Assembly: GCA_023435225.1 (NCBI GenBank) | Contig: JAEYRX010000041.1 | Location: forward strand, 62,001-126,000 | Origin: Bacillota bacterium | GTDB lineage: Bacteria > Bacillota > UBA4882 > UBA8346 | Length of the DNA: 64,000 nucleotides | Reading direction: 5' to 3' | Shown here: in pieces, positions 52,082-60,459 of the stretch | How the letters are laid out: every line of letters begins with the position of its first letter | Position numbering within the stretch: position 1 is the stretch's first letter | Program-made: the position numbers and the translations under genes | The notes under the pieces: generated by a model | The model's database searches: none | Seen by the model: the letters and a program-made list of their open reading frames with translations, nothing else | Told to the model about the DNA's origin: nothing

Positions 52082-52172
52082 AACTGCCATTCCTTTATTT
52101 CTTTTTTAAATTAGAGAAAATTAATAATCGGAAATGGAAAAAAGAAAAACGCCTATTTCCGAATCAAAACAA

Positions 52173-52207
52173 ATTATGGCCAAAAAGGAGACCCTTTTGG
52201 CCATAAT
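52173..52207. terminator. Hairpin between permease and binding-protein genes
   Basis: ATTATGGCCAAAA pairs exactly with TTTTGGCCATAAT. It lies in the transporter operon and may lower, not abolish, read-through from the binding-protein gene into the permease and ATPase. Confidence 0.7.
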
Positions 52208-52219
52208 TAAGAAAGCTAC

Positions 52220-52966
52220 TTATCTGCCGGATTTGTATTTTGCTACTAAAGCTTCAAGCTTTCCATTCTTTTTAAGAGCTTCAATAGCGTTATTAATCTT
52301 ATCCAATAGTTTATCATTGCCCTTTTTAATACCAATACCGTAATCTTCTTGGTCAATCTTTTGGATTTCAATAACTTTTAAACCTTTATTGTTTTTGACT
52401 GAATCAAAAGCAACTAAATCATCCATTACTGCTGCATCGGCATTGTTATTTAATAATTCTTGAATTGCCTGCGGATTGGTATCAAAACGTTTCATTTTAA
52501 TATTTTTAATATCACTAGCGTACAAGTCACCGGTTGTACCGTTTTGAACAGAGATTGTTTTTCCGATAAGGTCTTCCGGCCCTTTGATGGAATTGTTGTT
52601 ATCTTTTACAACAATTGCTTGTTTTATTGAGAAATAAGGGGTCGAGAAATTAATTTGTTTCTTACGTTCGGCAGTAATAGTCATGGCGGAGATAAGGCAA
52701 TCATAATTGCCGTTCATTAAACCGGGAATGATACCATCCCAACCGATATTCATCAATTTAAGTTCCATACCCATTTCATCGGCTACCATTTTAATAAATT
52801 CCATGTCAAATCCTACATAGTTTCCATCTTTATCTATGGTTTCAAACGGAGCATAGGTTGCATCGGTTCCTACTCGTAATAAGGGTTTGCCTGCAGCATA
52901 AGCGAAAGTAGCGCTTAAGATAAGAATTAAAGCTAAAGAAAGCGGTAACCAGTAATTTTTTTTCAT
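52220..52966 (-). CDS. Amino-acid ABC transporter substrate-binding protein
   Basis: 248 residues from ATG 52966, five bases after GGGGGTGG. Signal peptide about 1-24 with no lipobox Cys, so it would be soluble outside the membrane; in a single-membrane cell such proteins are normally lipoproteins. SBP_bac_3 fold: LRVGTDATYAPFETIDKDG, VGFDMEFIKMVADEMG, and the ATSIxxNGTTGD-type loop ISVQNGTTGDLYA. First gene of the importer operon. Confidence 0.92.
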   Translation of the reverse strand: MKKNYWLPLSLALILILSATFAYAAGKPLLRVGTDATYAPFETIDKDGNYVGFDMEFIKMVADEMGMELKLMNIGWDGIIPGLMNGNYDCLISAMTITAERKKQINFSTPYFSIKQAIVVKDNNNSIKGPEDLIGKTISVQNGTTGDLYASDIKNIKMKRFDTNPQAIQELLNNNADAAVMDDLVAFDSVKNNKGLKVIEIQKIDQEDYGIGIKKGNDKLLDKINNAIEALKKNGKLEALVAKYKSGR

Positions 52967-53000
52967 AAAAGCCACCCCCATTTAAATTATCAGCATTACA

Positions 53001-53029
53001 ATTATATAACAACAAACCCATTGATGCAA
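53001..53029 (-). promoter_or_regulatory. Promoter of the amino-acid importer operon
   Basis: On the minus strand: -35 TTGCAT (53024-53029), a 17-base spacer and a perfect -10 TATAAT (53001-53006), about 35 bases before the start of the binding-protein gene. Confidence 0.65.
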
Positions 53030-53172
53030 AGATATTGTCAAATAAAAAAATATTATTTAAAAGTTGGGAATTTTAATTGGAAAAAAAGCTTTAAAGCTTT
53101 ATAATTATAAATTGAGTTTGAGGTGGGTAAAGTAATATTACTAGTAATCTAAGACAGGAGTATCGAAAATCT

Positions 53173-54168
53173 ATGGTACCGGAGTCCGCTACAATTTCAC
53201 AAAAAGTTGACATCAGAATTAATCATGTTGCTGTTATCGAATTAATTGAGAACGAGTTAAAAAAAGCCTTATCCAGCAGTCAGGGGACGATATTTGAGAT
53301 GACCAGCCATATATTTAGCGCTGGTGGAAAAAGAATCAGGCCTCTTTTGGTTTTTTATAGCGGTCTAATATTTGGCAAACAGGTACTTCCGGAACTGGTC
53401 CAGGCAGCGGTATCAGTTGAACTAGTACATATGGCCTCTTTAGTTCATGATGATATTATTGATAAATCAACTCTAAGAAGGAATAAACCCTCGGTTAATG
53501 CAATTTGGGGTAATCAGACGGCGGTTCTTGGCGGTGATTTTCTTTTCGCTAAGGCGTTTAGTCTTTTAGCCAATAATCATTTAATCCGTAATCTGGAGTT
53601 AATGGTAGAAGCAATTCAGAGTATGTGCCATGGAGAGATAATCCAAGCTGAAGACAGATTTAAGTTAGAATTGGGTTTGGAAAGGTACTATGAACGAATT
53701 GCTAAAAAAACTGCCATATTACTACAGTGTGCCTGTAAATCGGGGGCTATAGTAGGAGGGGCGGATGAACACCAAATTGAACAACTTGGCGAATACGGTT
53801 TAAACTTGGGGTATTCTTTCCAGATTGTTGATGATATTTTGGATTTTTGTGGAGATTCACAACTTATGGGGAAACCGAAAAGAGAAGATTTAATTCAAGG
53901 AAATTTGACATTACCAATCCTCCTATTATTACAAAACCAGCAGCATCAGAAATGGATCGAAGATATAATAATAAACAAAGATTTCACCCAGGAAAACTTG
54001 AGCCAAATTGAAACCGTTTTAAAAGAGACCGGAATAATCACGAGATCTTTTGATATTGCTCTCTCACATATTGAAAAAGCCAAAATAAATCTTTATTCGT
54101 TACCTGATTCTTCAGCGCGGATTTTTTTAAACGATTTGGCAGAGCAATTAAAAACAAGAGCTTATTAA
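53173..54168 (+). CDS. Long-chain polyprenyl diphosphate synthase
   Basis: 331 residues, ATG 53173 with AGGAG upstream. Trans-prenyltransferase with both Asp-rich motifs, DDIIDKSTLRR and DDILDFCGD, plus GGKRIRPLLVFYSG. It elongates farnesyl or geranylgeranyl diphosphate; the small residues before the first motif fit a long product (C35-C45), as in heptaprenyl synthase component II. Its product would be the natural substrate of the convergent YtpB-like enzyme, or feed menaquinone. Confidence 0.9.
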   Translation: MVPESATISQKVDIRINHVAVIELIENELKKALSSSQGTIFEMTSHIFSAGGKRIRPLLVFYSGLIFGKQVLPELVQAAVSVELVHMASLVHDDIIDKSTLRRNKPSVNAIWGNQTAVLGGDFLFAKAFSLLANNHLIRNLELMVEAIQSMCHGEIIQAEDRFKLELGLERYYERIAKKTAILLQCACKSGAIVGGADEHQIEQLGEYGLNLGYSFQIVDDILDFCGDSQLMGKPKREDLIQGNLTLPILLLLQNQQHQKWIEDIIINKDFTQENLSQIETVLKETGIITRSFDIALSHIEKAKINLYSLPDSSARIFLNDLAEQLKTRAY

Positions 54169-54172
54169 TAGA

Positions 54173-55327
54173 TTATAATATTTTGTAGCGCCTTAATAAA
54201 AGGCAACAATTGTAATAAAATCCGGTTACCAGCCCGGCCTTTTTTAATAAATTCTTTGTTGTCTGCAAGTTTTCATTTGTCAATGCTTTTTTATCGGAAA
54301 GATACATGGCCAGAAGTCCCTGAATTATAATCCTATGAAATTTCCGGTATTTTAAAAAAACACTATATTTTAGTGACTGACGGATAAAAAAAGTTAATCT
54401 TTCCTCACACTGGAATAAATGATTATAGTAATGGGTAAAGTTCAAATCCCCCATTTGGATATCCTCTTGGGAATCGATATAATAGTCAAGTAAAATATGC
54501 AATCCGCAGACCCAAGGGAAATAAGATTGATCAATTAATTCAACTAAAGGCGGTGAAAGTTCGGGCTCAGTAGCGGCAGCAATTAAAAGAAAGATCCCTA
54601 AAGTTGAACCGGTTGCCGCCGAAAACTCCCACCAAAAAATCCCCGGATAAGAGGAGGACTCTTTTTTCGCCCATTCAGATAAAAAATTTTCCCGAATTGA
54701 GATTTGCAAATGTTTATATGCCTGAAGATCCGTATAGAGCCGGACATATTTTTCAAGATAAGCTCGGATTAGATAGTAGGATGGTAATTGATGGAGCCTG
54801 TCTTGGCATGTTTGCACCAATTTTAACAGGTATCCGTTGTCTTCCCGGTAAGGATAGAGTGAATAGTATTCGTGGGTTCCTTTATTGATATCTATCGCAT
54901 CCAACATGGCTTGATGTAATTGGCGGAAAGAAGCTTCATCTTCCACCCCGGCCCGGTCGCAGAGGTTATCCAAATAATCGCTGATTGTTTGAAAAGCGAC
55001 AATAAATTTAACGGTGTGGAATATATCCGCTTTTGGGTAAAGAGCATAGACGCTGCCGCCTTGGGCGTGGAATTTCTTATGATGTATGCTGGATAAAGCT
55101 TGTTGGCGTAGGATAGGATCCGGAATATGGTCGGCGAAATCGGCCCATTGGGCAAGCTCTTGATCGACTAGGTGAAAGACTTTGGTGACGAATTGATAGA
55201 CCAGTTTGGTTCCGTGAGGATACTTGGCTGCGATGAGAAACACCTCTGATTTTTGGAAATTATTATGTTCAGGATTAATTAAGTTACTCAACTTTCGCAC
55301 TACAAAAATGTCTTGCAGTAAAGTCAT
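54173..55327 (-). CDS. YtpB-like tetraprenyl-beta-curcumene synthase family protein
   Basis: 384 residues, ATG 55327. All-helical protein of the DUF2600 family with acidic, substrate-binding type motifs TISDYLDNLCDRAG and LHILLDYYIDSQED. In Bacillus, YtpB cyclises the head of heptaprenyl diphosphate to tetraprenyl-beta-curcumene, which becomes a C35 terpene of spores and membranes. Only four bases separate its stop from that of the convergent prenyl synthase. No squalene-hopene-type cyclase is in the window. Confidence 0.88.
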   Translation of the reverse strand: MTLLQDIFVVRKLSNLINPEHNNFQKSEVFLIAAKYPHGTKLVYQFVTKVFHLVDQELAQWADFADHIPDPILRQQALSSIHHKKFHAQGGSVYALYPKADIFHTVKFIVAFQTISDYLDNLCDRAGVEDEASFRQLHQAMLDAIDINKGTHEYYSLYPYREDNGYLLKLVQTCQDRLHQLPSYYLIRAYLEKYVRLYTDLQAYKHLQISIRENFLSEWAKKESSSYPGIFWWEFSAATGSTLGIFLLIAAATEPELSPPLVELIDQSYFPWVCGLHILLDYYIDSQEDIQMGDLNFTHYYNHLFQCEERLTFFIRQSLKYSVFLKYRKFHRIIIQGLLAMYLSDKKALTNENLQTTKNLLKKAGLVTGFYYNCCLLLRRYKIL

Positions 55328-55337
55328 ATCAATTAAA

Positions 55338-55386
55338 ATTAACTTTTGAAAACATCGAAAGCTTTAACGATTTTTCAAAAGTTAAT
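55338..55386. repeat. Perfect 15-bp palindrome beside the YtpB-like gene
   Basis: ATTAACTTTTGAAAA (55338-55352) pairs with TTTTCAAAAGTTAAT (55372-55386); the loop ATCG-AAAGCTTTAA-CGAT has its own small stem. Size and loop resemble units of the compound hairpin family. GTGCGAAAGTTGTATAAG follows at about 55426. Confidence 0.6.
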
Positions 55387-55599
55387 GCCTTAAATTATTT
55401 ATTTTACTGCATTAAAATAAAAGTGCGAAAGTTGTATAAGTTATATTATATTAAAAATTTGAAGTAAGTAAACTCCAATCTCAATTTAATAAAAATTTAC
55501 TACATTATTATTTTATTATGGACCCCCTTGAACTCCTGCTTTATCCATGTTATAATTCCATTCAATAGAAAAAAGGCAGTGAAGGAGTCCATTAATCTA

Positions 55600-55845
55600 C
55601 CGTGGTGACATATAGAGAGTAGGTGGCGGTTGTAAACCTACCGCACGCGGTCAGAGAAATACCCTCCGGAGCCTCCGGTTGAAATAAAAAGTAAACTGGG
55701 ACGGGTACGCCCGTTATAGCGGCATGAGATGCGCCATAGTAAATTTCGAATTTCAGAATGCAGATTGCGGAATTTAAATAGCGCATGAAGTAAGGTGGTA
55801 CCACGAGACCTCGTCCTTATACTAGGATGGAGGCTTTTTTGCTTT
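55600..55845 (+). promoter_or_regulatory. T-box leader of tyrS
   Basis: A tRNA-sensing T-box riboswitch. GACATATAGAGAGTAGGTGG near 55608 is the usual stem I start, GACGGGTACGCCCG near 55700 a following stem, and AAGGTGGTACCACG at 55792-55805 the T-box itself. Its TGGT bulge would pair with the ACCA end of uncharged tRNA-Tyr. I could not place the UAC specifier codon with certainty. The terminator half is at 55808-55840. Confidence 0.93.
55808..55840 (+). terminator. T-box regulated terminator
   Basis: CCTCGTCCT pairs with AGGATGGAGG (one offset pair) and is followed by CTTTTTT. Its left arm overlaps the region needed for the antiterminator. Confidence 0.88.
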
Positions 55846-55863
55846 TAAGGACGGATTATTTAG

Positions 55864-56012
55864 ATAGGAGCCAGGAGTCAGTAATGTAAATGAATCCCAT
55901 AGGTTCTTTAAATGATTTTAAGAGACAATGGATAGAATTACTATAAAATCTTTAAATGCTTCAAAGTTTCAATAGAATTCTCCTGTCTCCTGATTTCTGA
56001 CTACTGATTACT
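55864..56012. repeat. Long inverted repeat of the GGAGTCAGGAG family
   Basis: GATAGGAGCCAGGAGTCAG on the left and TCCTGTCTCCTGATTTCTGA with CTACTGATTACTTC on the right, about 110 bases apart. It lies between the T-box terminator and the tyrS ribosome site. Confidence 0.65.
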
Positions 56013-56040
56013 TCACATTCAGTCTAAGGAGGAAACAAAG

Positions 56041-57270
56041 ATGTCGGTATTTGAGACTTTAAAAGAGCGAGGTTTTGTACAACAGACTACTCATCAGGAA
56101 CCGCTTCAAGAATTATTGGAAAAAGAGAAAGTTACTTTTTATATTGGTTTTGACCCAACCGCGGATAGCCTTCATGTGGGTAGTTTATTGCCTATTATGG
56201 CTATGGCGCATATGCAGCAGGCAGGGCACCGTCCTATAGCTATATTGGGCGGAGGAACCGCGATGATCGGTGATCCCAGCGGTAAGACCGAGATGCGGAA
56301 GATGATGACCCAAGAGACTATTAATTATAATGCTTCGAGGTTTAAGGAACAGATATCCCGTTTTGTGGATTTTACTGATGATAAGGCCTTAATGGTGAAT
56401 AACGGTGATTGGTTATTAGGCTTAAATTATATTGAATTTTTAAGGGATATCGGTTCGCAGTTTTCAGTAAACAGAATGTTAACGGCGGAATGCTTTAAAA
56501 GCAGGATGGAGAAGGGACTATCATTTATTGAATTCAATTATATGTTGCTTCAATCTTATGACTTTTTAGTCCTTTTCCAGAAGTATAATTGTAAACTGCA
56601 AATGGGTGGAGATGATCAGTGGTCAAATATTTTATATGGCGCCGATTTAATCCGCCGTTTGGAAGCAAAAGAAGCCTATGGTATTACTTTTCCGCTTTTA
56701 ACTACTAGTACCGGTAGGAAAATGGGTAAGACTGAGGCGGGTGCAGTCTGGCTTGACTCGTCTAAGACCAGCCCATATGATTTTTATCAATATTGGCGAA
56801 ATACCGATGACCGGGATGTGGAACGGTTCCTGGCTTTATATACGTTCTTACCCATGGACGAAGTTCGTCGGTTGGGAGCTTTAAAGGATCAGGCGATTAA
56901 TGAGGCCAAAAAAATATTGGCATATGAAGTCACTAAATTAGCTCATGGGGAAGCAGAGGCTAAAAAAGCTGAACAAGCGGCGCAGGCTTTATTTACCGGC
57001 CAAGGTAATGAGCAAATGGTTCCGATGATCGACCTTCCCGGTGCGGAACTGGAAAAAGGGATGAATATAATCGACTTGGTGGTATTTGCCAAATTGGCCG
57101 AGTCGCGAAGCGAAGCTAAACGTTTGATTATGCAAGGCGGAATAAGCTTATTCGACCAGAAGGTTACTGATATTAATCATACTGTCACTGGAAATGATAT
57201 AAAGGATGGCAAGATTAACTTGAAGAAAGGGAAAAAAGATTTTCAAGTGTTAAATGTAATTAATAAATAA
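56041..57270 (+). CDS. tyrS: Tyrosyl-tRNA synthetase
   Basis: 409 residues, ATG 56041 behind AAGGAGG. Class I synthetase: the HIGH-type motif DSLHVGSLLPI, tyrosine-site residues around LQMGGDDQWSN, the KMSKS-type loop KMGKTEAGAVW, and a C-terminal S4 RNA-binding domain (SRSEAKRLIMQGGISLFDQK). Controlled by the T-box upstream. Confidence 0.96.
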   Translation: MSVFETLKERGFVQQTTHQEPLQELLEKEKVTFYIGFDPTADSLHVGSLLPIMAMAHMQQAGHRPIAILGGGTAMIGDPSGKTEMRKMMTQETINYNASRFKEQISRFVDFTDDKALMVNNGDWLLGLNYIEFLRDIGSQFSVNRMLTAECFKSRMEKGLSFIEFNYMLLQSYDFLVLFQKYNCKLQMGGDDQWSNILYGADLIRRLEAKEAYGITFPLLTTSTGRKMGKTEAGAVWLDSSKTSPYDFYQYWRNTDDRDVERFLALYTFLPMDEVRRLGALKDQAINEAKKILAYEVTKLAHGEAEAKKAEQAAQALFTGQGNEQMVPMIDLPGAELEKGMNIIDLVVFAKLAESRSEAKRLIMQGGISLFDQKVTDINHTVTGNDIKDGKINLKKGKKDFQVLNVINK

Positions 57271-57275
57271 CTTTT

Positions 57276-57348
57276 GAACCACGAAATGCACGAAACACAC
57301 GAAATAAACCTTTTTAACTTTTTCGTGGTTTTCGTGTGTTTCGTGGTT
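57276..57348. repeat. Inverted repeat of the CACGAAA family
   Basis: AACCACGAAATGCACGAAA with CACACGAAA on the left mirrors TTTTCGTGTGTTTCGTGGTT on the right. It lies directly after tyrS and could terminate it. Related to 50311-50371. Confidence 0.7.
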
Positions 57349-57371
57349 ATACTTTGTTTTAAGGAGTTTTT

Positions 57372-57770
57372 ATGGAACAGATTTTGGTTACAGCCGGAGT
57401 TATTATTGAAAATGGGAAGCTGCTAATCGCTCAACGGCTGCCGCAAGGTTCGGAAGGCGGTAAATGGGAGTTTCCGGGGGGGGAAGTGGAACCTGGGGAA
57501 GATCCCAAAGTCGGTTTGCGCCGGGAGTTACGGGAAGAGCTTGGGGTAACAGTAGAAGTCGGAGATGTTTTAGAAGTGGTTTCCCGCGTTGCATCCAGGC
57601 ATCTAATTTTGATTTATTTTCGGTGTTATATTAAAGAAGGTACTCCGGAACCAATTGAATGTCAACAGGTTCGCTGGTTAACTCCGGAAGAAATAAACGA
57701 ACTGGAAAAGCCGGAGAGTGACCGTATTTTTTGGGAGAAGTGGGCGGAAAAAATAGTAGACAGGAGATAG
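57372..57770 (+). CDS. NUDIX hydrolase, MutT type
   Basis: 132 residues, ATG 57372 with AAGGAG. The Nudix box is complete (GEVEPGEDPKVGLRRELREE followed by LGV), preceded by GGKWEFPGG. The length and the WEFPGGKVE-like start match 8-oxo-dGTP pyrophosphatase MutT, which removes oxidised nucleotides; other nucleotide substrates are possible. Confidence 0.9.
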   Translation: MEQILVTAGVIIENGKLLIAQRLPQGSEGGKWEFPGGEVEPGEDPKVGLRRELREELGVTVEVGDVLEVVSRVASRHLILIYFRCYIKEGTPEPIECQQVRWLTPEEINELEKPESDRIFWEKWAEKIVDRR

Positions 57771-57956
57771 GAGTCAGTAGTCAGATTTAAAATTGCATTG
57801 ACTTGTTGTCTTTAATTATTATGTGGATATTGGTAAAAAACTACAAAGTAAATTGGCAAAAAAATAGCTTGTTATACTGTCTTAAATTACTGCCTTTTAT
57901 AATGCTTAACGCTTATTAAATCTCCTGGCTCCTGAATTCTGACTCCTGATTACTTC
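57760..57956. repeat. Long inverted repeat of the GGAGTCAGGAG family
   Basis: ACAGGAGATAGGAGTCAG on the left, TCTCCTGGCTCCTGAATTC with CTGACTCCTGATTACTTC on the right. The left arm begins inside the last codons of the NUDIX gene. Confidence 0.65.
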
Positions 57957-57974
57957 CCTAAGTTTACGTATATT

Positions 57975-59312
57975 TTACCTCTTTAGCGGTGAGCGTTCAT
58001 GAGAAATTGTTCCAGTCCGCAAAAATTCTTCAATTTTATATGTACCGCATTTTCTGGTATTCAAAAATCCATCCCAGGCAGCTTGGGCAAGTCTTCCTTC
58101 ATTTAAAAGGTCAAACAGCCATTCACAGCATAACTTCGGATCATCCTGGGGAATACCGGCCCGGTGTTCAATTAACCATTTTTTATTGTAATGCTCATGA
58201 GAGCCCAACGGCGGTGAAATAATAATAGGTAGGCCAAGCCCGCTATAAAAGGAGAGCTCCGATGGTTTGGTCCACAAAATATCGGTAGTCCGTAACATTA
58301 GATTAAAACGCGGGAAATATTTATGTTTGGTTGGGGCATAAAGGATATTTACCCCAGTTCCCAATTCATCTGTCAATTTTAATTTTTCCAATTCAGCCAG
58401 GAAGTAATCTCGTATTTCACTACGAACTCCAGCTACCAGATTAACCCGGATTATTTTATTCTTGATTTGTCTCTTTAAACTTTGGACAATTTCTACCCCG
58501 ATTTCTTTTTGGGCGCCGGCTCCACCGACTGCGAAAGTCAGGGTAAGAGTACGGTTACTTCGATTGACGCAATTTTCAGCCCCCAAATAGTGTTCTACTT
58601 CTACCTGATGCAACGCCCAAAAACGCCAATTTGGGTCAAGATAAAGTAAACGTTGCGCCAAATCCAGTTTTAAAACCTCCAGATCCGGACTGCCCAAATT
58701 TTCTTTGGGTAAGGGGAAACCGGTTAAAAAAATTCGTTCATCCGGTACTCCATATTCTCTTAAACGTCGTAAAGCTTGACTGCAAGGTGCAAAATAAATT
58801 ATTCTGCTGTTAGCAGGCTCTTTGGCTACCCAAACCCGGTTTAAGTCGGTATCGGTAATGATTAGACATATATATGGATAATCAAGTTTTTCAGCTGCCA
58901 TAGCGATAGCAAAAAAGGTACAAACCATTGGAAATCCACTAGGGACTAGTGTATCAACCAATGATTTCCCTAATCCCTTTTTAAGTAAGGAATAAAGATA
59001 TTTAACCTGAAATGTCGGTGATGATAAATCCCGAAAAGGATAATATGGATTAATATCCTGAAGCTTGTCGAGTAAGCCGAAAAGAAAACCTCCGATAACC
59101 GGAAGATGGTTAATCCGTGATAAACCTTCATATAAATACCGCATTCGCTTCCATAGTTTATTCTCCCTGGCGGTTGAATATTTAACGGATCCGGCAGTAA
59201 TTATGTCTCCTCCACCCAAATCTTTTAAAGGGTATGCGGCCCTTTGATGCCCTAAACCCATATCGGCAGAGATAACCCAAGCTTTCTGTTCCGGGGATAT
59301 CGAAAGTGACAT
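57975..59312 (-). CDS. GT-B-like glycosyltransferase-fold protein
   Basis: 445 residues, ATG 59312 behind GGAGGG. The N-terminus AWVISADMGLGHQRAAYPL is a MurG/MGDG-synthase-like nucleotide-sugar transferase start, and the C-terminal half has the donor-binding type segment TKPSELSFYSGLGLPIIISP with GSHEHYNKKWLIE. The donor and acceptor are unknown. No lipid-synthesis gene adjoins. Confidence 0.7.
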   Translation of the reverse strand: MSLSISPEQKAWVISADMGLGHQRAAYPLKDLGGGDIITAGSVKYSTARENKLWKRMRYLYEGLSRINHLPVIGGFLFGLLDKLQDINPYYPFRDLSSPTFQVKYLYSLLKKGLGKSLVDTLVPSGFPMVCTFFAIAMAAEKLDYPYICLIITDTDLNRVWVAKEPANSRIIYFAPCSQALRRLREYGVPDERIFLTGFPLPKENLGSPDLEVLKLDLAQRLLYLDPNWRFWALHQVEVEHYLGAENCVNRSNRTLTLTFAVGGAGAQKEIGVEIVQSLKRQIKNKIIRVNLVAGVRSEIRDYFLAELEKLKLTDELGTGVNILYAPTKHKYFPRFNLMLRTTDILWTKPSELSFYSGLGLPIIISPPLGSHEHYNKKWLIEHRAGIPQDDPKLCCEWLFDLLNEGRLAQAAWDGFLNTRKCGTYKIEEFLRTGTISHERSPLKR

Positions 59313-59598
59313 ATTAACCCTCCTTCTTTACTAATTATTCGTCAAATTTTAAATCTTTCTATAGAGGTGAAATAGTTTTTAACCAGACATTTTTTTATTG
59401 TAAAAAAGAAAACATGACGAGCTGCAGGAAAAGGATTATAATAAACAATATTGAATATTCATCATAAATATTAAGACAGTAGGGAATATATCAGTTTTTA
59501 ATTGACAGTGTATAGTTGAGAGTTAAAGACTTTTGAAGTACGACTCTAACATGTCATCTGAACAGTGTAAACTAATTTAAACAGTATCTCATACCTAG

Positions 59599-59696
59599 GG
59601 AAGCGCTGATTAATCCGATTTTGTGCGGGCAAATATGCGGTATTAGGTATTTTACGAAGCGCAAAATCGTCACTTATTCAATTAATCAGCGCTTCT
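59599..59696. mobile_element. 98-bp MITE, copy 5 (reverse orientation)
   Basis: GGAAGCGCTGATTAAT to ATTAATCAGCGCTTCT, flanked by CTAG at 59595-59598 and 59697-59700. Same orientation as copy 4, with a few more substitutions (TTAGGTATTTTACG). It ends 26 bases before the rhomboid start codon and adds a spurious in-frame N-terminal extension to that gene. Confidence 0.92.
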
Positions 59697-59722
59697 CTAG
59701 AGGCATGGAACGGGGTGAGGAA

Positions 59723-60397
59723 ATGATCCCTTTGAAAGATACGATACCTAGTCGACATTTACCGATCATGACCTGGTTGTTGATAATTCTTAACTTTGTT
59801 ATTTTTGTATATCAACTAAGGTTAGGTTCAAACGGTTATATAAGATTAATAGAGTACTTTGGGTTAATCCCAGCTTATTATCGGACCGGGTTAACTGATA
59901 TCACCAATATATTTCCATTTATTTCATATATTTTTTTACATAGCGGGTGGCTCCATGTTGTTGGAAATATGTGGGCTTTGTGGCTTTTTGGTGATAATGT
60001 GGAAGATAAAATGGGATCATTTAGATTTTTAGTATTCTACATTATTATGGGTGTTATTGCCGGGATGGTTCATGTATTCTCCGATCCAAGCTCTACAATT
60101 CCTACCATTGGTGGGTCGGGAGCTATAGCAGGAGTAATGGGAGCGTATTTTGTAATGTATCCGGGGGCAAGAATTGTCACATTAATCCCTTTGTTTTTCA
60201 TTCCGCTGTTCTTTGAGATACCGGCTGTAATATATTTGGGTTTTTGGCTTTTTTCGCAAGTTTATTCTGTAATAATCAATCATAATTCAGGAACAGTATC
60301 TAATATTGCCTGGTTTGCACATATTGGAGGTTTTTTGGCCGGGGCTTTATTCCACCGGTTATTTTTCCAGCCATATAGGGAAAGATATAGGATTTAG
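59723..60397 (+). CDS. Rhomboid-family intramembrane serine protease
   Basis: 224 residues from ATG 59723 behind GGGGTGAGG. About six membrane helices. The active Ser is in GGSGAIAGVMGAYF and the His in WFAHIGGFLAGALF; the HVVGNMWALW helix precedes them. It cleaves membrane proteins within or near the bilayer; the substrate is unknown. The MITE directly upstream may have replaced or supplied its promoter. Confidence 0.92.
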   Translation: MIPLKDTIPSRHLPIMTWLLIILNFVIFVYQLRLGSNGYIRLIEYFGLIPAYYRTGLTDITNIFPFISYIFLHSGWLHVVGNMWALWLFGDNVEDKMGSFRFLVFYIIMGVIAGMVHVFSDPSSTIPTIGGSGAIAGVMGAYFVMYPGARIVTLIPLFFIPLFFEIPAVIYLGFWLFSQVYSVIINHNSGTVSNIAWFAHIGGFLAGALFHRLFFQPYRERYRI

Positions 60398-60459
60398 ATA
60401 TAATTTGCTAAATCAATTGACCAGTTATACCGATATAAAGAACAATGGGGGGAAAATTA

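Noticed and set aside
55592..55804. 70-residue minus-strand frame
   Set aside because: Lies wholly within the T-box leader.
59621..59722. N-terminal extension of the rhomboid gene
   Set aside because: It is MITE sequence read in frame by chance; the true start has its own ribosome site.
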